DNA of 64,000 nucleotides. Origin: Streptomyces sp. WZ.A104. Its GTDB lineage: Bacteria > Actinomycetota > Actinomycetes > Streptomycetales > Streptomycetaceae. The notes beneath the pieces were generated by a model. It saw only the letters and a program-made list of their open reading frames with translations. It did not search any database and was not told where the DNA came from. Shown here piece after piece: positions 51,491 through 59,477 of this stretch. Location of the stretch: positions 1 through 64,000 of the forward strand of contig NZ_NWVL01000028.1 in assembly GCF_002382885.1 (NCBI RefSeq). The letters are read 5' to 3'. The first letter of the stretch is position 1, and each line of letters starts with the position of its first letter. Both the position numbers and the translations under genes were made by a program.

Positions 51491-51538
51491 ACCGCTCCCG
51501 AAACCGGTCCCGAGACCGCGTTCGAGACCGCTCCCGGG
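51491..51538. repeat. 12-bp tandem repeat x 4
   Basis: Units ACCGCTCCCGAA, ACCGGTCCCGAG, ACCGCGTTCGAG and ACCGCTCCCGGG start at 51491, 51503, 51515 and 51527. Confidence 0.8.
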
Positions 51539-51752
51539 GTCGGCTCCGCCCGGCGACGACAACGATGGCAACAAAGGGAACAAGGGCCCCACAGGGCTCG
51601 GTGGGCACCGTCCGGTGCGCGTGCCGGTATGACGGGCGCATTCCCTGCTCCCTCCCCTGCCTGGGCTCAGCCTGGCACGCGATGCGCCCCCGGCGCTGCG
51701 ATTCCGGAGGGAAACCAGCGCCCGGCCGCCTCGGCCCCGGGCAGCGAACGCG

Positions 51753-52445
51753 TCAGCGCTTGGCGACGAAGACGTGCGATGCGATCTCGGCGTCCAGCTC
51801 GGCCGCCTCCCCGCTGGAGCCGACCAGCACTCCGCCGGGCGACTCGGTCACGCTGACCACGGACCCGGGCTGCACCCCGGCCCGGCGCAGCGTGTACATC
51901 AGCTGGGCGTCGGTCTGGATCGGCTCGCCGATCCGCCGCACCACCACGGTCTTGCCCTCGGTGCCCGGGTCGAGCTCGGCCAGGCTCACCATGGAGGCGT
52001 CCAGGAACGGGTCGGCCTCGGCCTTCTCGCCCAGCTCCTCCAGGCCCGGGATGGGATTCCCGTACGGCGACTCGGTCGGGTGACGCAGCAGCTCCAGCAC
52101 GCGCCGCTCCACCGCCTCGCTCATCACGTGCTCCCAGCGACAGGCCTCGGCGTGGACCTGCTCCCACTCCAGGCCGATCACGTCGACGAGAAGACACTCG
52201 GCGAGCCGGTGCTTGCGCATCACACGGGTGGCGAGGCGGCGGCCCTCCTCGGTCAGCTCCAGGTGGCGGTCCCCCGCGACCTGGACCAGACCGTCGCGCT
52301 CCATACGGGCCACCGTCTGGCTGACGGTCGGACCGCTCTGGTCCAGCCGTTCGGCGATACGGGCGCGCATGGGCACGACGCCTTCCTCTTCCAGTTCGAG
52401 GATGGTGCGGAGATACATCTCCGTGGTGTCGATCAGTCCGGACAT
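51753..52445 (-). CDS. dmdR1: Iron-dependent DtxR-family repressor DmdR1-like
   Basis: A 230-residue DtxR/IdeR regulator. The winged helix (TEMYLRTILELEEEGVVPMRARIAERL, TVSQTVARMERDGLV) is followed by the metal-binding/dimer domain (HRLAECLLVDVIGLEW, then HAEACRWEHVMSE with the Cys/Glu/His ligands, and LLRHPTESPYGNPIPG). An SH3-like C-terminal domain completes it. The N-terminus MSGLIDTTEMYLRTILELEE is essentially the Streptomyces DmdR1 sequence as I remember it. It represses siderophore and iron-uptake genes. ATG 52445. A long antisense frame covers it. Confidence 0.93.
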   Translation of the reverse strand: MSGLIDTTEMYLRTILELEEEGVVPMRARIAERLDQSGPTVSQTVARMERDGLVQVAGDRHLELTEEGRRLATRVMRKHRLAECLLVDVIGLEWEQVHAEACRWEHVMSEAVERRVLELLRHPTESPYGNPIPGLEELGEKAEADPFLDASMVSLAELDPGTEGKTVVVRRIGEPIQTDAQLMYTLRRAGVQPGSVVSVTESPGGVLVGSSGEAAELDAEIASHVFVAKR

Positions 52446-52466
52446 ACGTGCCCCTCGATGCTGTGA
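51774..52466 (+). CDS. Antisense ORF over dmdR1 (adm-like), translation uncertain
   Basis: A 230-codon frame runs antiparallel to nearly all of dmdR1 (Gln/His/Leu/Gly-rich, no domain). In S. coelicolor an antiparallel gene, adm, overlapping dmdR1 has been described, so this frame may be its counterpart. In high-GC DNA such antisense frames also arise passively. The start is ATG 51774 with no clear ribosome site. Confidence 0.3.
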   Translation: MRCDLGVQLGRLPAGADQHSAGRLGHADHGPGLHPGPAQRVHQLGVGLDRLADPPHHHGLALGARVELGQAHHGGVQERVGLGLLAQLLQARDGIPVRRLGRVTQQLQHAPLHRLAHHVLPATGLGVDLLPLQADHVDEKTLGEPVLAHHTGGEAAALLGQLQVAVPRDLDQTVALHTGHRLADGRTALVQPFGDTGAHGHDAFLFQFEDGAEIHLRGVDQSGHTCPSML

Positions 52467-52579
52467 CTAGAAAACGTCGTGCGATGGCCCTGTACCAATT
52501 CTGACGTATAGCGGCGACAACCGTGCCGCCCCGGCGCGAGACCCGTGGAAGAGCGTGCGGACGAGGCCGCCGGGCGCTA

Positions 52580-52605
52580 TTGACAGGCCACTGGTCCAGA
52601 CCGCA
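52580..52605 (+). promoter_or_regulatory. Promoter with DasR-like site before the SIS gene
   Basis: TTGACA at 52580-52585 is followed by ACTGGTCCAGACCGCA (52590-52605), which matches the DasR element ACTGGTCTAGACCACT at 13 of 16 positions and would cover the promoter spacer. DasR represses amino-sugar genes and releases DNA when GlcN-6-P is high, which suits a phosphosugar-binding product. Confidence 0.6.
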
Positions 52606-52678
52606 ACGTGATCGGCGGCGCGGGCATTCCCACCCCGTCGATCCACCCCGTCGTCCCCCGCCGAAAGGGCTCTCCCCG

Positions 52679-53434
52679 ATGAGCGACAGCAAGCTGGCCG
52701 GTCAGTTCTTCGACGCGGCGATCGGCCTGCTCCAGCGGGTGCGCGACGAGGAGGCGGCCTCGATCGACGCCGCGGGCACGGCCATCGCCGACACCGTGGA
52801 GGCCGGCGGCCGGCTGTTCGCGTTCGGCGCGGGGCACTCCTCGCTCGCCGCCCAGGACGTCGTCTACCGGGCGGGCGGCCTGGCCCTGATGAACCTGCTC
52901 ACCGTCCCCGGCGTCGTCGGCGTGGACGTCATGCCCGCCACCCTGGGCTCGGCCCTGGAGCGGGTGGACGGGCTCGCCTCGGCCGTCCTGGACACCAGCC
53001 CCGCCACCGCCGGGGACGTCCTCGTGATCATCTCGCTGTCCGGGCGCAACGCGCTGCCCGTGGAGATGGCGCAGAACGCCCGCGCCCTCGGGCTGAAGGT
53101 CATCGGCGTCACCTCGGTCGCGTACGCCGAGAGCACCCGCTCCCGGCACGCCTCGGGCGGCTTCCTGCGGGACCACTGCGACATCGTCCTGGACAGCAAG
53201 ATCGCGATCGGCGACGCGGAGCTGACGGCCCCCGGCATCGAGGCCCCCTTCGCCCCGGCCTCGACGGTGGTGACCAGCGCGATCATGCAGGCGATGCTGG
53301 CGTCCGCCGCCGAGCGGCTGGTGTCCCGGGGCATCGAGCCGCCGCTCCTGCGCTCGGGGAACGTCGACGGCGGCCACGAGTGGAACGGCCGGGTGATGAC
53401 GGAGTACCGGGACCGGATCTTCTACCGGCACTGA
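52679..53434 (+). CDS. SIS-domain phosphosugar-binding protein
   Basis: A 251-residue SIS (sugar isomerase) protein. It has the helical N-terminus DAAIGLLQRVRDEEAASIDAAG, RLFAFGAGHSSLAAQDVVYRAGG, and the phosphosugar loop DVLVIISLSGRNALPVEMAQNA. It resembles stand-alone SIS proteins linked to N-acetylglucosamine or N-acetylmuramic acid phosphate metabolism (UPF0309-like). The DasR-like site upstream supports an amino-sugar role. ATG 52679. Its stop overlaps the start of a 46-bp repeat array. Confidence 0.92.
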   Translation: MSDSKLAGQFFDAAIGLLQRVRDEEAASIDAAGTAIADTVEAGGRLFAFGAGHSSLAAQDVVYRAGGLALMNLLTVPGVVGVDVMPATLGSALERVDGLASAVLDTSPATAGDVLVIISLSGRNALPVEMAQNARALGLKVIGVTSVAYAESTRSRHASGGFLRDHCDIVLDSKIAIGDAELTAPGIEAPFAPASTVVTSAIMQAMLASAAERLVSRGIEPPLLRSGNVDGGHEWNGRVMTEYRDRIFYRH

Positions 53435-53590
53435 GGTCCGGTACACGGCCCGCTGAGGCCCGGTACACCGCCCCCCGCTCAGGTCCGGTACACGGCCCGC
53501 TGAGGCCCCGTACACCTCCCACTCAGGTCCGGTACACGGCCCGCTGAGGCCCGCGGTACACCGCCCCCACTCAGGTCCCGTACACCGCCC
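53434..53590. repeat. Tandem repeat, about 46 bp x 3.4, between SIS and histidine-kinase genes
   Basis: Units start at 53434, 53481, 53525 and 53573, each beginning AGGTCCGGTACACGGCCCGC followed by TGAGGCCC-GTACACC. GTACAC recurs about every 22 bases. The array begins in the SIS stop codon and runs into the end of the kinase gene (stop at 53571). Confidence 0.85.
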
Positions 53591-54764
53591 ACCGGTGCGC
53601 CCTCGGGAACGTGACCCGGGCCGTGAGCCCCCCGCCCCGGTTCGCCGTGGCGCTCACCGCGCCGCCGTGCGCGCGGGCGACCGATGCCACGATGGAGAGC
53701 CCGAGGCCCGCGCCCTCGCCGGGGGCATGGCGGCGGGCCTGCGCACGACGGAACGGCTCGAACAGCAGCGGCACGGTCGCCGGGTCGACGGCCGGGCCGG
53801 TGTTGGCGACCTCCAGGCCGCCCGGCCCGACCCGGACCCGTACGCTCCCGCCGGGGTGGTTGTGGCGCAGCGCGTTGGCGACCAGGTTGTGCACGAGGTG
53901 GTCCAGCAGCACCGGATCGCCCTCGACACTCACCGGCCGGGCCTCCACCTCGACGGTGACGGACCGTTCCTTCGCCTCGGCCGCCAGCGCCTCGGTGACC
54001 GTCGTCGTGGCCGTGCCCAGGTCGACCCGTTCGCGCCGCCGCAGGCCCTCGTCGGAGACCGCGAGGAGCAGCAGGCCCTCGATGAGCTGCTCGCTGTCGT
54101 CGGCGGTGTCGATGAGCTTGTCGCGAATCCAGGCGACCTTCTCGGGCGGCGGATCGTCGGCCAGGCCGATCTCGGCGGCGGCCCGCTGCACGGCGAGCGG
54201 GGTGCGCAGCTCGTGGGCGGCGTTGGCGGCGAACCGCTGCCGGGCGGCGACCAGCTCCTCGATCCGGTCGAGCATCCCGTCGAAGGTGTCGGCCAGCTCC
54301 TTCAGCTCACCGCGCGGGGCCTTCAGCGCGATGCGCTCGTGCAGGTTGGTGCCGGACAGCCGGCGGGCGCGGGCGGTGATGACGCCGACCGGCCGCAGCA
54401 CCCGGCCCGCCATCCACCAGGCGAGCGCGACGGAGAGCGCCGAGTAGCCGGCGAGGGAAACCGCGGAGACGGTGAGGAGCTGGTTGAGCGCGGCGTCCCC
54501 GGCGGCGGTGCTGAGCTTCTGCGCGACGGCGATCTGGCCGGGTTCGAGCCTGGTGGTCCGCGCCCAGTCCCCCGAGGGCAGCGCGGGAGTGGCGGCGGAG
54601 GCCGCGTCCAGCTGGGACGCGGGTACGGCGGGGGCGACGGCGGTGACGATGCTGGCGTACAGGCCCTCGCTGACCAGCAGGTAGACGAGCCCCATCAGCA
54701 GGACCCCGGCCAGCATCAGGAGCCCGCCGTACAGGGCGGTGAGCCGGGTGCGCTCGCTGTTCAC
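53571..54764 (-). CDS. Two-component sensor histidine kinase
   Basis: A 397-residue membrane kinase. Helix 1 (LTALYGGLLMLAGVLLMGLVYLLV), a ~70-residue extracytoplasmic loop, helix 2, HAMP (GRVLRPVGVITARARRLSG), the H box ANAAHELRTPLAVQRA with the phosphorylated His, N box LVHNLVANALRHNHPGG and G box GEGAGLGLSIVASVARAHGG. GTG 54764 overlaps the response regulator stop (GTGA). The last residues lie within the tandem repeat that follows the SIS gene. Confidence 0.94.
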   Translation of the reverse strand: MNSERTRLTALYGGLLMLAGVLLMGLVYLLVSEGLYASIVTAVAPAVPASQLDAASAATPALPSGDWARTTRLEPGQIAVAQKLSTAAGDAALNQLLTVSAVSLAGYSALSVALAWWMAGRVLRPVGVITARARRLSGTNLHERIALKAPRGELKELADTFDGMLDRIEELVAARQRFAANAAHELRTPLAVQRAAAEIGLADDPPPEKVAWIRDKLIDTADDSEQLIEGLLLLAVSDEGLRRRERVDLGTATTTVTEALAAEAKERSVTVEVEARPVSVEGDPVLLDHLVHNLVANALRHNHPGGSVRVRVGPGGLEVANTGPAVDPATVPLLFEPFRRAQARRHAPGEGAGLGLSIVASVARAHGGAVSATANRGGGLTARVTFPRAHRWAVYGT

Positions 54765-55444
54765 CGGGCGCCACCCGCCCGCGGCCCGTCGCCGATGCGG
54801 TAACCGGCGCCCGGGACCGTCTCGATCACCGGGGGCGCCCCGAGCTTGGCGCGGAGCTTGGAGAGGGTGACGCGGACGGCGTTGGTGCGGTAGCTGGTGT
54901 CCTCCTCCCACACCTCCTCGATCAGGTCGTCGCCGCTGACGACCGCGCCCTCGGCCCGCAGCAGGGTTTCCAGCACGGCGAACTCCTTGCGGGAGAGGGA
55001 CAGGTAACGGCCGTCGCGGCAGACCTGGCGGCGGGCGGTGTCCAGGGTCAGCCCGGCCCGTTCCAGGACGGGCGGGAGCGCGGGGCGGGCGCGGCGGCCG
55101 AGCGCGAGGACCCGGGCGAGGAGTTCGTCGTACGCGAACGGCTTGGTCAGGTAGTCGTCGGCGCCGATCCCGAGCCCTGCCACCCGGTCACGTACGGTCC
55201 CCGATGCGGTGAGCATCAGAATCCGGGTGAGCAGTCGCATCGCGACGACCTTCCGGCACACCTCGTCGCCGTGCAGCCCGGGCAGATCGCGGTCGAGGAT
55301 CATCACGTCGTACGCGCCGAACCGCAGCCGGTCCAGTGCCGCCCGGCCGTCGGGGGCGATGTCCACGGCGACGGCGTCACGGCGCAGCCCCTCGGCGATC
55401 ATCTCCGCCAGGAATTCCTCGTCCTCCACCACCAGCACACGCAT
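54761..55444 (-). CDS. OmpR-family response regulator
   Basis: A 227-residue regulator. The receiver domain has the acidic pair EDE, the phospho-acceptor Asp in VMILDRDLPG, and LTASG and the Lys in LTKPFAYDEL. The C-terminal winged helix (LSLSRKEFAVLETLLRAEG, then TNAVRVTLSKLRAKLG and GAGYRIG) completes it. ATG 55444. It faces the lipoprotein/adaptor/ABC operon across 132 bases and very likely controls it, as in other VanR-like systems. Confidence 0.94.
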   Translation of the reverse strand: MRVLVVEDEEFLAEMIAEGLRRDAVAVDIAPDGRAALDRLRFGAYDVMILDRDLPGLHGDEVCRKVVAMRLLTRILMLTASGTVRDRVAGLGIGADDYLTKPFAYDELLARVLALGRRARPALPPVLERAGLTLDTARRQVCRDGRYLSLSRKEFAVLETLLRAEGAVVSGDDLIEEVWEEDTSYRTNAVRVTLSKLRAKLGAPPVIETVPGAGYRIGDGPRAGGAR

Positions 55445-55576
55445 GGGCCCTGTGTACCCGAAAGCGATGTTTCGCCGGTGTAAGCATCGGCGCTGAGAGA
55501 AACGAAACCGCGTCCTCGCGCACGCTCGGGCTGTTCGTATCCGGCCTGTCAGCAACGGACGAGGAGCCCCGCAGCG

Positions 55577-56098
55577 ATGACGATCACCACGCCCCATTCC
55601 CGCCCCGTTCCCCGCACCCTTCTCCACCGGACCGCCGCCGCTCTGGCCGCCGCGGCCGTCGCCCTGACGGCGGCCGGCTGCTCGGACGGCGGCGGCACCA
55701 AGGACGGTGGACCGGTTTCCTCCTCGAAGAAGACGAAGGAGGACCAGGCGCTGGAGCACCGCAAGTGCCTGCGTGACCAGGGCCTGGACATTCCCGAGCC
55801 GAAGCCGGGCCAGGACGGCATCGGCATCACCATCGACGGCGGTTCCCTGAGCAAGAAGGAGATGGAGAAGGCGTTCAAGGCCTGCCAGGACAAGGCGGTC
55901 GGCGGCGGTCCCAAGGAGCTGACCCAGGCGGAGAAGGACAAGATGGTCGCCTTCGCCCGGTGCATGCGCAAGAACGGCTTCGACATGCCCGACCCGAAGT
56001 TCGACGGCGGGGCGATGCAGGCGGCGCCCGCGATGAAGCCGAAGGACATGAAGAAGTTCGAGAAGGCCAACAAGGCGTGCGAAAGCGTCGGCCGATGA
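55577..56098 (+). CDS. Secreted lipoprotein with repeated Cys motifs
   Basis: A 173-residue lipoprotein. The signal sequence ends in lipobox LTAAGCS. The mature part has two related units: KCLRDQGLDIPEPKPG with ACQDK, and ARCMRKNGFDMPDP with ACESV, suggesting an internal duplication and two disulfide pairs. It is a family often found with this type of ABC system, possibly a ligand sensor. GGAGC upstream of ATG 55577. It overlaps the next gene by ATGA. Confidence 0.85.
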   Translation: MTITTPHSRPVPRTLLHRTAAALAAAAVALTAAGCSDGGGTKDGGPVSSSKKTKEDQALEHRKCLRDQGLDIPEPKPGQDGIGITIDGGSLSKKEMEKAFKACQDKAVGGGPKELTQAEKDKMVAFARCMRKNGFDMPDPKFDGGAMQAAPAMKPKDMKKFEKANKACESVGR

Positions 56099-57156
56099 GG
56101 CGGGGACGGGCCGCGGCGGCAGCGGTGGTGGTGCTCGCCGTGGCGGCGGGTTCGCTCGCGCTCACCCGGCTCGGCTCCGGCGAGGAGGGCGACGGAGGGG
56201 CGAGGAACACCGGGCTGCCCCCGGCCACGGCACCGGTCGAGCGCGGCGATCTGCGCGACAGCGCGCAGGCGGACGGCACGCTCGGCTACGACAGGGAGCG
56301 CAAGGTCAACGCGGGCGCGGCGGGAACCATGACCTGGACGCCGCGCACCGGCTCGACCGTGCGGCGGAACGAGCGGCTGTACGAGGTCGACGGCCGTCCG
56401 GTCCGCCTGATGTACGGCTCCGGGCCCATGTACCGGACGCTGAAGCCGGGCGACAAGGGCCGGGACGTGGAGCAGTTGGAGCGCAATCTCGCGGAGCTCG
56501 GCTACACGGGCTTCACCCCGGACGACGAGTACACCGAGCTGACGGCGGCGGCCGTCAAGCGCTGGCAGAAGTCCCACGACGCGAAGCGGACCGGGAAGGT
56601 GGGGCCGCAGGACGTCGCGTTCGCGGCGGGGAAGGTCCGGATCAAGAGCGTCGAGGCAGGGGCCGGCGAGCAGGCCCAGCCGGGCGCCCCGGTCCTCGTC
56701 ACGACCGGCTCCGAGCGCGTCGTGACCTTCCGGCTGGACGTGGCCGAGAGCCAGTTGGCCAAGGCGGGCACGAAGGTCACGGTGGATCTGCCGGACGGCA
56801 CCACCGCGCCCGGGAAGGTCTCCGCGGTCGGCCGGACGGCGGAGCCGGGCGACGACCCGCAGGACGACAGCCCCAAGGTCACGCTGACCGTCTCGTTCGA
56901 CAAGCCGGACGACGTCGGCGGGTTCGACCAGTCCCCGGTCACGGTCAGCCTGACCGGCGAGACCCGCAAGGACGTCCTGACGGTCCCGGTGAACGCGCTG
57001 CTCGCCCTGCCCGGCGGCGGCTTCGGCCTCCAGGTCGTCCGGGGCGGCACGGTCCGCGAGGTGAAGGTCGAGCTCGGCATGTTCGCCGAGGGCCGGGTGG
57101 AGGTCTCGGGCGGCGGGCTGCGTGAGGGTACGAAGGTCGGGGTGCCGAAGATATGA
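56095..57156 (+). CDS. Periplasmic adaptor (membrane-fusion) protein with peptidoglycan-binding domain
   Basis: A 353-residue HlyD/MacA-like adaptor. One N-terminal helix (AAAAAVVVLAVAAGSLALTRL), a lipoyl/beta-barrel region (RKVNAGAAGTMTWTPRTGSTV), an inserted PG_binding_1 domain (DKGRDVEQLERNLAELGYTGF, then TAAAVKRWQKSHD) and a C-terminal barrel (VSLTGETRKDVLTVPVNALLAL). It links the ABC exporter to the cell wall. ATG 56095 overlaps the lipoprotein stop; it overlaps the ATPase gene likewise. Confidence 0.9.
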   Translation: MRRGRAAAAAVVVLAVAAGSLALTRLGSGEEGDGGARNTGLPPATAPVERGDLRDSAQADGTLGYDRERKVNAGAAGTMTWTPRTGSTVRRNERLYEVDGRPVRLMYGSGPMYRTLKPGDKGRDVEQLERNLAELGYTGFTPDDEYTELTAAAVKRWQKSHDAKRTGKVGPQDVAFAAGKVRIKSVEAGAGEQAQPGAPVLVTTGSERVVTFRLDVAESQLAKAGTKVTVDLPDGTTAPGKVSAVGRTAEPGDDPQDDSPKVTLTVSFDKPDDVGGFDQSPVTVSLTGETRKDVLTVPVNALLALPGGGFGLQVVRGGTVREVKVELGMFAEGRVEVSGGGLREGTKVGVPKI

Positions 57157-58022
57157 GCAGGCACGCGGATACGGGCAGGCACGCGGGTACGGGCACGGCT
57201 CCCGGCACGAGCGCGGCCCCCAGTACAAGCGCGGCTCCCGGCACAAGCGCGTACGCAGGTACGGGCACGGACGCGCACGCCGGTACGGGCACGGGCACGG
57301 CCCCCCGCACCCGCACGGTCGTCGCCCTCGCCGACGTCACCAAGGAGTACCCGGGCCCGGTCGCCGCGCTGCGCGGGGTCGACCTCACCGTCGAGGAGGG
57401 CGAACTCCTCGGCATCGTCGGCCCCTCCGGCTCCGGCAAGTCCACACTGCTGCACATCATCGGCACCCTGGACCGCCCCACCGCCGGGTCCGTCCACATC
57501 GCCGGCCACGACGTGGCGGCCCTCTCCGACCGCCGCCTCTCCGCGCTGCGGGCCCAGCACGTGGGCTTCGTCTTCCAGGCGTTCCACCTGGTCCCCGGCG
57601 TCAGCGCCCGCGACAACGTGGCCGAGGGCCTCCTCTACTCCGGCCTCACCCGCTCCGTACGCCGTCGCAAGGCCGCCGAGGCGCTGGAGCGGGTGGGCCT
57701 CGCGGACCGCGTGGACCACAAGCCGCACCAGCTCTCGGGCGGCCAGAAGCAGCGGGTGGCCATCGCCCGGGCGGTGGTCGGCGAACCCGCGCTGCTGCTG
57801 GCCGACGAACCGACCGGGGCGCTGGACTCGACGTCCGGGGAAGCGGTGATGCAGCTGCTGCGCGACCTCAACCGGGAGGGGGCCACTATCGCGGTCATCA
57901 CGCACGACACGGAGATCGCGCGGGAGCTGCCGCGCGAGGTGCGCATCCGGGACGGCCAGGTGGTGGCGGACGTACGGAATCCTTCCTCCGTACCGTCCAT
58001 GGTGACGGGGGCGGGCCGGTGA
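57153..58022 (+). CDS. MacB/LolD-type ABC ATPase with repetitive N-terminus
   Basis: A 289-residue ATPase. Walker A is GPSGSGKSTLLHII, the signature LSGGQKQRVAIARAVV, Walker B LLLADEPTGALDS, and the H-loop VITHDTE. The first ~55 residues are a low-complexity Gly/Thr/Ala repeat (AGTGT, GTSAAP) encoded by repetitive DNA, absent from family relatives. ATG 57153 overlaps the adaptor stop. It forms a MacAB-like exporter with the FtsX-type permease. Confidence 0.93.
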   Translation: MSRHADTGRHAGTGTAPGTSAAPSTSAAPGTSAYAGTGTDAHAGTGTGTAPRTRTVVALADVTKEYPGPVAALRGVDLTVEEGELLGIVGPSGSGKSTLLHIIGTLDRPTAGSVHIAGHDVAALSDRRLSALRAQHVGFVFQAFHLVPGVSARDNVAEGLLYSGLTRSVRRRKAAEALERVGLADRVDHKPHQLSGGQKQRVAIARAVVGEPALLLADEPTGALDSTSGEAVMQLLRDLNREGATIAVITHDTEIARELPREVRIRDGQVVADVRNPSSVPSMVTGAGR

Positions 58023-59227
58023 GCCGCACAGGCCGGGGCCGGCTGAAGGCAGCCCGGCTGGGCCCCCGGGACGTACTGCACGTGGGCTCGGCGGGCCTGC
58101 GCAGCCGCCCGATGCGGGTGGTGCTCTCGGCCCTGGGCATCGCCATCGGTATCGCCACGATGATCTCGGTGGTCGGCATCTCCGCCTCCAGCCAGGCCCA
58201 ACTGCTCCGCGAACTGGACAAGTTGGGCACGAACCTCCTCGTGGCCTCGCCGGGCGAATCGATGTTCGCCGGTGAGGACGTCAAACTGCCCGAGGAATCG
58301 GTCGGAATGGTGGGCCGGATCAAGGGCGTGCAGGAGGTCGGCGCGACAGCCGACCTGGACACGACCGTGCGCCGCAACGAGAAGATCGACGAGGGCGACA
58401 CGGGCGGGATCTCCGTCAAGGCGACGACAGCCGATCTGCTCCGCGTCCTGCGGGGCGAGGTCAGCAGCGGCAGCTGGCTCAACGCGGCGACCGGCCGCTA
58501 CCCCTCCGTCGTACTCGGCCATGTCTCCGCCGAACGCCTCGGCGTCACGAAGCCGGGCCAGCAGGTGTGGCTGGGCGACCGGTACTTCACGGTCGTCGGC
58601 ATCCTGGCCCCTCTCCCGCTCGCCCCGGAGATCGAGCGCTCCGCCCTGATCGGCTGGGAGGGCGCGAAACGCCTGCTGTCCTTCGACGGCCACCCGACGT
58701 CGGTGTACGAGCGCTCGACGGACGCGGCGGTCAACGACGTGCGCAAGGCGATGGCGGCGACGGTCGACCCGCGGAACCCGCAGAACGTGAAGGTGACCGA
58801 CCCGTCGTCGGCGCTCCGCGCGAAGGCGGCGACCGAGGGGGCGTTCAGCAGCCTGCTGCTGGGCCTGGGCGGCATCGCGCTGCTGGTCGGGGGCGTCGGA
58901 GTGGCCAACACCATGATCATTTCGGTCCTGGAGCGCCGGTACGAGATCGGCCTGCGCCGCTCCCTGGGCGCGACCCGGGGCCAGATCCGCATCCAGTTCG
59001 TCACGGAGTCGCTGATGCTGTCCGGCCTGGGCGGCCTGGCGGGCGTGGCCCTGGGCGCGGCGGCGACGGGGGTCTACGCGTCGTCCGGCGGACTGCCCTG
59101 GGTGGTCCCGCTCTGGGCGGTCGGCGGGGGCTTCGGCGCGACGCTGGTGATCGGCACGGTGGCGGGCCTCTACCCGGCGGTCCGGGCGTCCCGCCTGTCC
59201 CCGACACTGGCGCTGCACGCGGCATAA
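58019..59227 (+). CDS. FtsX/MacB-type ABC permease
   Basis: A 402-residue permease with one N-terminal helix (MRVVLSALGIAIGIATMISVVG), a ~220-residue MacB-like extracytoplasmic domain (LLVASPGESMFAGED to STDAAVNDVRKAM) and three C-terminal helices (LLLGLGGIALLVGGVGVANTM onwards). The motif ERRYEIGLRRSLGATRGQI is typical of FtsX-type proteins. GTG 58019 overlaps the ATPase stop. It probably exports peptides, lipids or antibiotics under control of the adjacent two-component system. Confidence 0.93.
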   Translation: MSRTGRGRLKAARLGPRDVLHVGSAGLRSRPMRVVLSALGIAIGIATMISVVGISASSQAQLLRELDKLGTNLLVASPGESMFAGEDVKLPEESVGMVGRIKGVQEVGATADLDTTVRRNEKIDEGDTGGISVKATTADLLRVLRGEVSSGSWLNAATGRYPSVVLGHVSAERLGVTKPGQQVWLGDRYFTVVGILAPLPLAPEIERSALIGWEGAKRLLSFDGHPTSVYERSTDAAVNDVRKAMAATVDPRNPQNVKVTDPSSALRAKAATEGAFSSLLLGLGGIALLVGGVGVANTMIISVLERRYEIGLRRSLGATRGQIRIQFVTESLMLSGLGGLAGVALGAAATGVYASSGGLPWVVPLWAVGGGFGATLVIGTVAGLYPAVRASRLSPTLALHAA

Positions 59228-59477
59228 GGGGTTCCCTCCACCGCGGCCCGCCAGGGGGGTTGCCTCTCTCCCGGTCCGCCAGGGGGTTACCTCTCTCCCG
59301 GTCCGCCAGGGGGTTACCTCTCCCCCAGTCCGCCAGGGGTTCCCTCCTCCCCTGGTGGCCAACGGCGCGGGGTCACACCCCAGCTGACCAACGGGGCGGG
59401 GTCACACCCTCGCTGACCAACTGGGCAGTTTCACATCCCCTCGGTGGCCAGTGGGGTTCACACCCCCTTGGTCGCCA
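59228..59477. repeat. Two abutting degenerate tandem arrays (27 bp x 5, then about 30 bp x 4)
   Basis: First array: units of the type GGGGGTTACCTCTCTCCCGG-TCCGCCA starting near 59228, 59254, 59282, 59309 and 59336. Second array: units like ACGG(C/G)GCGGGGTCACACCC-NNCTGACCA starting near 59362 and 59391, with two more degenerate copies. They fill the whole gap and the second enters the end of the PAS-GAF gene (stop at 59458). Confidence 0.8.

Larger units (their letters stand above)
51186..51752. other. 567-base gap holding a terminator and a 12-bp repeat
   Basis: No confident gene. The + frame across it reads Pro-Glu-Thr-Ala repeats from a 12-bp tandem repeat (ACCGCTCCCGAA type, four units at 51491-51538). 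The - frame is Arg-rich. A hairpin with TTCG loop lies at 51425-51452. Both genes flanking the gap are on the minus strand. Confidence 0.6.

Noticed and set aside
51221-51856. 211-codon ORF in the dmdR1-hydrolase gap
   Set aside because: Low-complexity reading produced by a 12-bp repeat and extending antisense into dmdR1; no ribosome site or domain.
51753-52678. DmdR1 iron box (TTAGGTTAGGCTCACCTAA type)
   Set aside because: I searched by eye the promoter of dmdR1 and the other gaps and found no acceptable match, so no iron-regulated promoter is claimed.
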